Shown one piece after another: positions 9,273 through 16,103 of a stretch of 64,000 nucleotides of DNA. The stretch comes from Nonomuraea candida (GTDB lineage Bacteria; Actinomycetota; Actinomycetes; Streptosporangiales; Streptosporangiaceae): the NCBI RefSeq assembly GCF_000725485.1, contig NZ_JOAG01000015.1, positions 124,001 through 188,000 on the forward strand. The letters are read 5' to 3'. The notes under the pieces were generated by a model that was not told the DNA's origin, did not search any database, and saw only the letters and a program-made list of their open reading frames with translations. Both the position numbers and the translations under genes were made by a program. Within the stretch, counting starts at the first letter, position 1. Every line of letters begins with the position of its first letter.

Positions 9273-9792
9273 CGATCCCCCTCTCCTCGATCACGGCGGC
9301 GACGGCGGCGGGGACGAGCGAGCGCCAGTCACCGCCGGAGGCGATTTCCTGCCGGACCCGGGTTCCGCTGATCGGCTTGCTGGTGCGCCGCCACATGACC
9401 TCGGTGGTCAGTCCGAGCCGGGCGAACCTGTCCACCTTGGTCTCGCCCCACTCGTCGTAGACGGTGAGGAAGTAGACGGCCTTCGTCGGCGCGTAGTAGG
9501 ACAGCCGCTCGGGGAAGCTGTGCGGGAACGGCACGATGCGGAAGCGTTCCCTGGGCACACCGGCCCCGCTCAGCGCTCCTTCGACCATCAGGTAGCGCTC
9601 GTAGTAGGTCCACGGGTTGCCTTCGGGGGTGCCGCGCGCCGGGTCGGTCTCCTCGAAGGCGATCAGCGTGGGGTCGGGGTTGGTGATGCCGACGACCAGG
9701 ATGTCGCAGCGTTCCGCCCCGGCCAGCAGGTATTCCAGGTGGCCGAGGTGCAGGGGCTGGAAGCGCCCGTGGATGACGCCGATCCGGTTCAT
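9223..9792 (-). CDS. phpF: cytidylyltransferase for phosphonoformate (PhpF; NMN adenylyltransferase family)
   Basis: Nucleotidyltransferase of the NadM/NMNAT fold, 189 aa. The nucleotide-binding signature GRFQPLHLGH is at residues 9-18 and the second motif ISGTRVR near residue 145. Known PhpF enzymes activate phosphonoformate with CTP to CMP-5'-phosphonoformate, the substrate of the enolase-like synthase; the adjacent phpG, phpH and CPEP mutase genes support that assignment over a housekeeping NAD role. Start at 9792 has GGAGG 7 nt upstream and forms an ATGA overlap with ppd. The open frame continuing upstream of 9792 is a shadow of the decarboxylase gene. Confidence 0.87.
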   Translation of the reverse strand: MNRIGVIHGRFQPLHLGHLEYLLAGAERCDILVVGITNPDPTLIAFEETDPARGTPEGNPWTYYERYLMVEGALSGAGVPRERFRIVPFPHSFPERLSYYAPTKAVYFLTVYDEWGETKVDRFARLGLTTEVMWRRTSKPISGTRVRQEIASGGDWRSLVPAAVAAVIEERGIDEPLRQALSDGAVRGS

Positions 9793-10931
9793 GTCCGCGC
9801 CTCCGTCACGAAGTCCCTGAAGCGCCGTGCCACCTCCGAGGGGTGCACGCGCGGCCTGCCGAGCGGCTCCATCGAGCCCGGGAGTATCCGCAGGTGGACG
9901 AGTGCCGGCCCGGGCTCCTCCAGCGCCGCCCGGAGCGCCTCCCCGAAGCCGGCCAGGTCGCCGCAGCGGTGCACGCGGGCGTAGCCGCACGCGGCGGCCA
10001 CGGCGGGGAAGTCCACCTGCTGGGCCAGGCTGCGCTGGCCGCCCGTGGAGTCGTGGACGCCGTTGTCCAGCAGGACGTGCGTGAGGTTCGGCGAGGCGTG
10101 CGCGCCCACCGCGGCCATCGTGCCCAGCCGCATCAGCGCCGCGCCGTCCCCGTCGACCACCACCACGGGCCGGGAGGTGTGCCGGGCCACGCCGAGCCCG
10201 ACCGCCGAGGCCGACCCCATCGCGCCGACCATGTAGAAATGCTGCGGCCGGTCGGCGATGGTGTACAGCTCGCGGCTGGTCTTGCCCGTGGTGGACACCA
10301 CGGCCGCGGTGTCGGGCAGGGCGGCGAGCAGCCGCTCCAGGGCGGCGGCCCTGGTGGGCGGCCCGCCGCCGTCCCGGCCATGGCATGTCACGTCCGGGAC
10401 GACGGCGGCGGGCGGGGGTTTCTCCCGCAGCGGCTCCGGCCTGACGATCCCGTCGCGCAGGACGAAGGCGTGGGGCCGGCGTTTGAGGTCCATCGCCGCC
10501 CAGCCCGCGTCCAGGCACGCGTCCAGCTCGCTCTCCTCGCCGGGCACCAGGGCGTGGCCGATCCGCATGAGATCGAGCAGCGACCCGGTGATCTCGCCCA
10601 TCAGTTCGTGCTGCGGCTCATCGGGCCGGCCCGGCTCCCCCCGCCAGGTGACCACGAGGGGCACGGGGATCTCGGCCGGGTGGTTGAGCGACGTGAGCGG
10701 GTTGACCATGTTGCCGAGACCGGAGTTCTGGGCGATGACGCACGCGGTCACCCCGGCCAGCCAGCAGCCCGAGGCGATGGCCACCGCCTCGCCCTCGTGG
10801 GTGGCCGGCAGGTATCCCGGCCCTGCGGCCACCCGGTTGATCAACGGGGTCAGGTAGGAGCAGGGCACGCCGGTCGTGTCGGTCACCCCGCGTGCGGTCA
10901 GCGCGTTCAGCAACGCCTGTGCGTCGATCAC
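9789..10931 (-). CDS. ppd: phosphonopyruvate decarboxylase (thiamine diphosphate enzyme)
   Basis: ThDP-dependent decarboxylase, 380 aa, converting phosphonopyruvate to phosphonoacetaldehyde and so pulling the unfavourable PEP mutase reaction forward. N-terminal pyrimidine-binding domain shows GVPCSYLTPLIN and THEGEAVAIASG (activating Glu); ANNxGLGN-type region reads QNSGLGNMVNPL; the diphosphate motif is VVDGDGAALMRLGTM and LLDNGVHDSTGGQ follows. Start is the GTG at 10931, chosen because its GTGA overlaps the pepM stop and because the protein then begins VIDAQALLNAL, as in the family. The pepM-ppd pair is the textbook core of C-P bond biosynthesis. Confidence 0.95.
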   Translation of the reverse strand: MIDAQALLNALTARGVTDTTGVPCSYLTPLINRVAAGPGYLPATHEGEAVAIASGCWLAGVTACVIAQNSGLGNMVNPLTSLNHPAEIPVPLVVTWRGEPGRPDEPQHELMGEITGSLLDLMRIGHALVPGEESELDACLDAGWAAMDLKRRPHAFVLRDGIVRPEPLREKPPPAAVVPDVTCHGRDGGGPPTRAAALERLLAALPDTAAVVSTTGKTSRELYTIADRPQHFYMVGAMGSASAVGLGVARHTSRPVVVVDGDGAALMRLGTMAAVGAHASPNLTHVLLDNGVHDSTGGQRSLAQQVDFPAVAAACGYARVHRCGDLAGFGEALRAALEEPGPALVHLRILPGSMEPLGRPRVHPSEVARRFRDFVTEART

Positions 10932-11890
10932 GAGCCCGGCTTCCGGGTGGCCACCAATTCGGCGATGCCGGGCGCCTGGTCGCCGTACCGCTTCTCGTCC
11001 TCGGCCAGTTCCTGGTATCTCATCAGCGAGAACAGCTCCTCCAGTGAGGAGATGCCGTCCTCCACCGCGGCCGGGCCGTCCCTGCGGAGCGACTCGCAGG
11101 CCTTCCGCATCGCGGCGAGCGAGGCGCGCATGCTCTGGTTGGCCCAGATCACGCCGGAGATGCCGAGCTTGACGTACTCCTCCATGGGGGTCGTGTGATA
11201 GGTGGTGGGCGCGATCACCAGGGGCAGGCGTGACTGCCATTCCCGGGCGAACTGGGCGATCTCGCTGACCGTGGACTGCCTGGAGTGGATGAACAGGGCG
11301 TCGGCCCCGGCCCTCCGGTACGCCTCGCCCCTGCGCAGCGCCTCGTCCAGGCCCGCGCCCGCGATGAGGGCCTCGGTCCTGGCCACGATGACGAAATCGG
11401 GATCGGCCAGCGCGTCGCGGCAGGCGGCGATCTTCCCGCAGAACTCGCCGATCTTGGTGAGCTCGTGGCCGTCGCCCACGAACGAGTTCATCTTGGGGAA
11501 GAGCTTGTCCTCCAGGCAGACGCCCGCGCCGCCGATCTGCTCGACCCGGGCGGTGAAGCGGCGGGCGGTGTTGAAGTTCCCGTGTCCCGTGTCACCGTCG
11601 ACCAGCACGGGCAGCCCGGAGGCCGCCACGACGCGGGCCGCCATCTCCAGCAGTTCCGTCCACGAGGCCTCGTCGCTGTCACGGACGCCCAACGCCGTCG
11701 AGATGCACAGGCCCGACGCCCACAGCGCGGGGAATCCGGCCTCTGCCGCGACGCGCGCGCTCAGCCCGTCGTGCGCGCCCATGAGGACGGCGGGCTCGGA
11801 GCCGCCGAGCAGCGCCCGCAGGCGGGCTCCCGGACTGGGCGCGGGCTCCGCCGTGGGCCGGTCGCGCCGCTGTGCGCCGTAAACGCTCAT
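10928..11890 (-). CDS. pepM: phosphoenolpyruvate phosphomutase
   Basis: PEP mutase, 320 aa, forming the C-P bond by rearranging phosphoenolpyruvate to phosphonopyruvate. The diagnostic active-site sequence EDKLFPKMNS lies at residues 127-136, matching the EDKx5NS signature that separates true PEP mutases from lyases. Substrate and metal residues appear in LMGAHDGLSARV, WASGLCIS and VDGDTGHGN. Start at 11890 has AAGGAG 8 nt upstream. The preceding spacer to phpE holds a four-copy 16-bp tandem repeat. It is the entry enzyme of the pathway and coupled by GTGA overlap to ppd. Confidence 0.97.
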   Translation of the reverse strand: MSVYGAQRRDRPTAEPAPSPGARLRALLGGSEPAVLMGAHDGLSARVAAEAGFPALWASGLCISTALGVRDSDEASWTELLEMAARVVAASGLPVLVDGDTGHGNFNTARRFTARVEQIGGAGVCLEDKLFPKMNSFVGDGHELTKIGEFCGKIAACRDALADPDFVIVARTEALIAGAGLDEALRRGEAYRRAGADALFIHSRQSTVSEIAQFAREWQSRLPLVIAPTTYHTTPMEEYVKLGISGVIWANQSMRASLAAMRKACESLRRDGPAAVEDGISSLEELFSLMRYQELAEDEKRYGDQAPGIAELVATRKPGS

Positions 11891-11903
11891 CGCTTTTCTC
11901 CTT

Positions 11904-11967
11904 GTCGTGGTCAGGTGAAGTCGCGGTCGGGTGAGGTCGCGGTCAGGTGAGGTCGCGGTCAGGTGAC
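11904..11967 (-). repeat. 16-bp tandem repeat, four copies, between phpE and pepM
   Basis: Copies start at 11904, 11920, 11936 and 11952 (plus-strand unit GTCGCGGTCAGGTGAG, the first two with one or two changes). The copy at 11952 contains the phpE stop codon, so the array looks like duplication of the gene's end. It fills most of the 68-bp spacer and could influence expression of pepM within the operon. Confidence 0.93.
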
Positions 11968-12969
11968 CCGGCACTCGGCCGGAGGCGGATCGCCGTTGAG
12001 CACGGCCCTGACGCCTTCCGCGACCCGTCGTCTGAGACTGCGTTCCGACTCCTCGGACAGGAAGGCCCGGTGCGCGGAGACCACCACGTCGTCGCGCGCG
12101 AGCAGCGCGCGGGCCACCGGGCTGTCGTTGGGGTCCTCCGGGGTGAACACGTCCGAGGCGAAGCCGCCCAGCGTGCCCCGGTCGAGGGCCGCGCGTACGG
12201 CGGCGAGGTCGACCAGCCGTCCCCTGGCGGTGTTGACCAGGAGCGTGCCCGGCCTGGCCCGGCCGAGCGCGGCCGCGCCGACCAGCTCGCGGGTCTCCTC
12301 GGTGAGCGCCGCGTGGATCACCACGGCGTCGCAGGCGGCGAACAGCTCGCCCAGCTCGCCCGCCGCCGCGACGCCGTGACTGGCCATGAGGTCGGCCGAC
12401 ACGTACGGGTCGTAGGCGAGGACGCGGCCGTAGAAGGCGTGCAGCTTCCTGGCGGTGGCCCGGCCGATGCGGCCGAAGCCGACGATGCCCGCCGCCCGCA
12501 TCGACAGGCGTCTGGGCACGCCGCCCGCGTGGATGTTCCACCGGCCCGACTTGACCAGCCGGTCCTGGGTGCAGATCTTGCGCTCCAGGGCCAGCAGGAG
12601 CGCCAGGGTGTGCGAGCTCACCTCGTCGCCGCAGTAGTCGGGCACGTTGAAGCCGGCGATGCCGCACGCCGCCAGCAGGGGCGCGTTGAGGTTGTCGACG
12701 CCCACGCCGCTGCGGGCGACGACCTTGCAGGCCGGTCCCACGGCGTCCACGAGTTCCTTGGTCACCTGGCACCGGTAGATCACCAGCGCGTCGGCGCCGC
12801 GTACGTACCGGAGGAAATCCGGCCCCTCGGTGACGTAGCCGTCGGCGAACAGGCCCAGGTCGAGGTGGGCGTCCGGGCCGAAGACCCCGCGCTCGATGCC
12901 GGCCAGCGCCGGGTCGGGCCGGCCGGTCCCGTCCAGGGCCCAGGCCGGATCGGTGTAGACGATGCGCAT
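11959..12969 (-). CDS. phpE: D-2-hydroxyacid dehydrogenase family protein, probable hydroxymethylphosphonate dehydrogenase (PhpE)
   Basis: NAD-dependent dehydrogenase of the phosphoglycerate dehydrogenase-like family, 336 aa. Rossmann motif GIVGFGRIGRATA at about 150-162; substrate/catalytic Arg in NTARGRLVD, Glu in FTPEDPNDSP and catalytic His in SAHRAF. In the bialaphos pathway PhpE is assigned to oxidation of hydroxymethylphosphonate, the PhpD product, to phosphonoformaldehyde. Start at 12969 is supported by GAGGAGG; only 8 nt separate it from phpD, consistent with sequential steps. The longer open frame reaching past 14000 on this strand is a shadow of phpD. Confidence 0.85.
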   Translation of the reverse strand: MRIVYTDPAWALDGTGRPDPALAGIERGVFGPDAHLDLGLFADGYVTEGPDFLRYVRGADALVIYRCQVTKELVDAVGPACKVVARSGVGVDNLNAPLLAACGIAGFNVPDYCGDEVSSHTLALLLALERKICTQDRLVKSGRWNIHAGGVPRRLSMRAAGIVGFGRIGRATARKLHAFYGRVLAYDPYVSADLMASHGVAAAGELGELFAACDAVVIHAALTEETRELVGAAALGRARPGTLLVNTARGRLVDLAAVRAALDRGTLGGFASDVFTPEDPNDSPVARALLARDDVVVSAHRAFLSEESERSLRRRVAEGVRAVLNGDPPPAECRVT

Positions 12970-12977
12970 GACCCTCC

Positions 12978-14297
12978 TCAGGAGTCGTAGCCCCAGCTTC
13001 GGCCGTCCCGCCGGCCACGGCGCAGCGTCGCGGCGGCGGCGTAGGTGTTGGTCAGCTCGTACAGGTCCAGGTAGGTCAGGTGCCGGCCGGAGCCGAGCTT
13101 GATCAGGGATCCGTCGCCCGACCAGCGGTGCCGTACGAAGGGCGCCACCCAGGCCGTCCCGTCGGCGCCCAGCTCGCAGGAGGCGGCGCCGTCGCCTTCG
13201 GCCCACTCCAGGCGCAGGCTGCCGCCGGTCACCAGGTAGTGGGTCTCCGCGGGTTCGACCAGGTCGCCGCCCGCGTCCCCGGTCACCCGCAGGTAGAGCC
13301 CGGACAGGTCGGGCAGGTGCGGCGCGCCGGCCAGCGAGGCCACCCGGTAGCCGCGGAAGTCGCGGGCCTCCCGGCGGCACTCCGCGATGTCCTTGTAGGT
13401 CTTGCCGACGGCGTCGTGCCGCAGTTGCCTGCGCAGCAGGAGCCGGTCGTCGAGGCCGAGCTTCCAGCCGAGTTCGCGCAGGTCGTCCACGGCCCCGTAG
13501 TCCAGGGCGGCGGCCAGTTTCTCCCCGCTCATCCCCAGCGCGGCGGCGGCCGACTCGAGGGTGTGGCCGCGGCGGGCCAGCAGGAGGTCGGCCAGCGCCC
13601 GCGGCGACACCTCGTCGCCGAGCCAGCCGAACAGCTCCTCCGCCGCCGGTTCCGGCCAGTCGTTGACGTCCTCCAGCAGGGCCGCCAGGTTCGACTGGCC
13701 GGTGTAGGAGACGATGCGCGCCGGGGTGCCGGAGGCGAGGGAGTAGCTGTGGGGGCAGTAGGAGGGCTCCAGGTAGGAGTCGCCCACGATCCACCTGTCC
13801 TCGCCCTTGTTGGCCTCGATGACCTGCCAGGTGGCGTCGGTCAGCTCCGCTCCCCAGCGGCCGTGGATGTCGCCGGGGCCCAGGTTGACGGTGATCGCGG
13901 GTTCGAGGTGCCCGTTGTTGAGGGCGGGCAGGCGGTCGGCGGGGCAGAGGATGTCCAGGATGACCGGCGCGACGGCGCCCGGCGGCGCGGCCATCGTGTA
14001 GTAGTTGTAGAAGTGGATGCCGTCGCGCTGGATCGGGCGGCGGGTTTCGGCCAGTTGCGCGGCCGTCCGGGTCACGACGGTCAGGTCGCGGCGGCCGCTG
14101 GCCGACAGGTGCTGGGGCGCCACGCCCAGCGCGTGCGCGAGCGGGGCCACATCCGCGTCCGGCCACTCGTCGCCGCCCGGTTTCTCCAGCAAGTCCGTCA
14201 GGCGCGCCTGGCCGAGTCCGGCCGCCTCGGCGACCTGCCGGAGCGTCATCTTCCTGACGTTCATCCAGTGAACGATCTTGTACGTGTCAAGACGCAT
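12978..14297 (-). CDS. phpD: 2-hydroxyethylphosphonate dioxygenase
   Basis: Non-haem Fe(II) enzyme, 439 aa, that cleaves the C-C bond of 2-hydroxyethylphosphonate to hydroxymethylphosphonate and formate. An N-terminal helix-turn-helix-like segment (LRQVAEAAGLGQARLTDLL) and two cupin-like repeats match known PhpD (443 aa). The iron ligands are visible as His130 in NNGHLEPA, Glu177 in LEPSYCPHSY and His183, one residue offset from His129/Glu176/His182 of Streptomyces PhpD. The Glu ligand favours this activity over methylphosphonate synthase, which I recall using Gln there. Start at 14297 has GGAGG. The gene commits the pathway toward phosphonoformate and phosphinates. Confidence 0.95.
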   Translation of the reverse strand: MRLDTYKIVHWMNVRKMTLRQVAEAAGLGQARLTDLLEKPGGDEWPDADVAPLAHALGVAPQHLSASGRRDLTVVTRTAAQLAETRRPIQRDGIHFYNYYTMAAPPGAVAPVILDILCPADRLPALNNGHLEPAITVNLGPGDIHGRWGAELTDATWQVIEANKGEDRWIVGDSYLEPSYCPHSYSLASGTPARIVSYTGQSNLAALLEDVNDWPEPAAEELFGWLGDEVSPRALADLLLARRGHTLESAAAALGMSGEKLAAALDYGAVDDLRELGWKLGLDDRLLLRRQLRHDAVGKTYKDIAECRREARDFRGYRVASLAGAPHLPDLSGLYLRVTGDAGGDLVEPAETHYLVTGGSLRLEWAEGDGAASCELGADGTAWVAPFVRHRWSGDGSLIKLGSGRHLTYLDLYELTNTYAAAATLRRGRRDGRSWGYDS

Positions 14298-14398
14298 GCT
14301 CGCCTCCGGGAAGTGTCCGAACGATGGTCAGGACTTGCGGGGGTGGAGCCGGGGGACGGACGGCGCCGCGGGCGGGCGTCGCCGCGCCCCGGCTTCGG

Positions 14399-15580
14399 TC
14401 ACGACGTCAGGAGCCGGGCGAGAGCCGGGACGTCGAGGTGACGCGGGTTGTTGCCGGCACGGTCGTAGCCGAGCGCCTGGCGGGCGATCCGGGGCGCGTC
14501 CGGGCCGAGGTCGGGCACGCCGGGCAGGCCCGAGCGGGCCAGGAACGCCTCCACCCGCCCGGCCAGCGCCTCCGCGTCGCCGGCTCCGGCCGCCGCCGCC
14601 ACGGCCGCGATGGCCTCCCGCACCCGGCCGGGGCCCCGGGAGTCGGCGCAGTCGTGGGCCTGCACCGCCGCGTTGAAGCGCACCGCACCGGCCAGGGTGA
14701 CGCCACAGGCGTGCCCGTGGCTCAGGCCGTGGCGCAGGGTCAGCGGATAGGACAGGGCATGGCACACGGTGGTGCCCGCGATGGCGATGGCCCGCCCTGA
14801 CAGGTGCCCGGCCAGGAGCAGGGCGTGCCGCTCCGCGGCGGACGGCGGGTGCGGAGGCTGGTCGAGCAGGTCGGCGAGCCGGCCCCAGGCGGCCGCGCCC
14901 AGCCTCTCCGCCCTCGCGTCCGACCTGGTGGACCACGCCGCCTCCACGCCCTGCGCCAGCGTGTCGAGCATGTTGCTGGTGAGCTGGCGCGAGGGGAGCC
15001 CGAGCAGCAGGTCGGGGTCGAGGATCGCGACCGCCGGCAGCAGGGACTCGCCTCGGAGCGAGAGCTTGCGGCCGCGGTCGACGTCCCAGACGGTGGCGAA
15101 CGGGGTGGACTCCGCGCCGGTGCCGGGGGTGGAGGGCAGGGCCACGACGGGCAGTCCCGTACCCCGCGGGCCGCTCTCGCACGCCTGCGTCACCAGTGCC
15201 GGGGTGACCTCGGGCCCCGGGGCCAGGGCCGCGGCGGCCTTGGCCGCGTCCATGACGCTGCCGCCGCCCGCCGCCACCACGACTTCGGCGCGGTGCTCGC
15301 GCAGCGCGCGGGCCAGCTCCGCGACGGAGGCCGGCGTCGGCATTCCCGCCTGGACGCCCACGCGCGGGCGGAACGGCCGCAGGGCCTCGAGTAACGGGCC
15401 CGACCACGGGCGGCCGGAGAACCCGGCGCCGGTGACCAGGAACACGCGCGGGGCACGCCGTCGGTCACCCGCCGCCGCGCCTTCGATCTCCTCGGCGACG
15501 GCGCGGGACAGGCCCGCCCCGATCAGCGTTCGCGGAGCACCGGTCAGAAGCGTCTCGGTGGCGGCAAGGGGCGCAGACAT
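14399..15580 (-). CDS. phpC: iron-containing alcohol dehydrogenase family, phosphonoacetaldehyde reductase (PhpC)
   Basis: Group III alcohol dehydrogenase, 393 aa, expected to reduce phosphonoacetaldehyde to 2-hydroxyethylphosphonate, the PhpD substrate. NAD(P) motif GGGSVMDAAKA at 105-115; metal region DTLAQGVEA (206-214) and CHALSYPLTLRHGLSHGHA (273-291). The second metal-ligand position, usually His four residues after the Asp, is Gln210. Start at 15580 (MSAPLAATETLL) is preferred over 15646 because the extra residues look non-coding; AGAGG lies about 10 nt upstream. Leu63 is a TTA codon (15392-15394), so translation may depend on the bldA tRNA. First gene of the ten-gene operon. Confidence 0.9.
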   Translation of the reverse strand: MSAPLAATETLLTGAPRTLIGAGLSRAVAEEIEGAAAGDRRRAPRVFLVTGAGFSGRPWSGPLLEALRPFRPRVGVQAGMPTPASVAELARALREHRAEVVVAAGGGSVMDAAKAAAALAPGPEVTPALVTQACESGPRGTGLPVVALPSTPGTGAESTPFATVWDVDRGRKLSLRGESLLPAVAILDPDLLLGLPSRQLTSNMLDTLAQGVEAAWSTRSDARAERLGAAAWGRLADLLDQPPHPPSAAERHALLLAGHLSGRAIAIAGTTVCHALSYPLTLRHGLSHGHACGVTLAGAVRFNAAVQAHDCADSRGPGRVREAIAAVAAAAGAGDAEALAGRVEAFLARSGLPGVPDLGPDAPRIARQALGYDRAGNNPRHLDVPALARLLTS

Positions 15581-15639
15581 GAAGGACAGACCTCTTCGGC
15601 AAAATGATAAAGGCACCCGATAAATGCGGAGGTATCGCG

Positions 15640-15840
15640 ATGCCACTGGACCGCAAGGAAAATTGGCTAATCGACTCGATCGGCCGTTCCGCTCATTTCG
15701 TCAAAACAACACAGAGATCCACCCAGCACAAGCACACCTGGGTGCTCGCCCGGACACGATGCGTGACAGGCACCCGTGCGCGGAGGCGTAACGCAAGGTT
15801 AAGAGATGATTCACTCGTCATTCATGTGCAACTTGAATAA
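15640..15840 (+). CDS. possible small basic protein (66 aa), doubtful
   Basis: Open frame of 66 codons starting MPLDRKENWLIDSIG with a good SD (GGAGG, 8 nt before the ATG) inside the divergent control region. It resembles no family I know, is rich in Arg, Lys and Thr, and its codon use is not clearly coding (third-position GC is lower than neighbours). It contains a TTA codon. It may be a chance frame over regulatory DNA; reported only because of the strong ribosome-binding site. Confidence 0.2.
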   Translation: MPLDRKENWLIDSIGRSAHFVKTTQRSTQHKHTWVLARTRCVTGTRARRRNARLRDDSLVIHVQLE

Positions 15841-15904
15841 TATTACGATTCGATAACAGCGGATGACAGCCCAAAAGCAGCCTTTCCCCATCACCCGGCC
15901 CGCG

Positions 15905-15951
15905 ATCACCAGAAAACATAAAGATCGACTTAGAGCGGCGACTGGCACCAT
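15905..15951 (+). promoter_or_regulatory. shared cis-element, copy 1 (upstream of amidohydrolase operon)
   Basis: Core 15918-15945 reads ATAAAGATC-G-ACTTAGAG-CG-GCGACTGG. The same 28 bp with three substitutions occurs in the other orientation at 24510-24537. In both cases the element points toward its downstream operon and lies 110-160 bp before the start codon. Within it, CGACTTAG and CGACTGG recur 13 bp apart. Regulator binding or promoter function is inferred from conservation. Confidence 0.7.
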
Positions 15952-16103
15952 CACGAAATGCGATTCACCCGGCCTCGTCCCGCGGGCCCGTCATGACCGT
16001 CCCGGTTCCGCCCTGCCCCGCCCCGGCTCCGTATCCGGACGGCTTTCCGTCTCGTTGAAACAAAGCGATGATCGAAGTCTCCGCATCGGAAGGCAGGGCA
16101 ACC

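Larger units (their letters stand above)
15581..16103. promoter_or_regulatory. 523-bp divergent control region between phpC operon and amidohydrolase operon
   Basis: Noticeably AT-richer than its surroundings (for example 15825-15860 and 15905-15935). It must hold the promoter of the ten-gene minus operon and that of the plus-strand pair. It contains the shared 28-bp element at 15918-15945 and a possible small open frame at 15640-15840. I could not identify convincing -10/-35 pairs on either strand. Confidence 0.7.

Noticed and set aside
11959..14166. 735-codon minus-strand frame containing phpE
   Set aside because: Only the part from 12969 downward is PhpE; the upstream part is a Gly/Arg-rich shadow of phpD. 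The same applies to the extended frames ahead of phpF, pepM, phnE and the UDG-ART gene.
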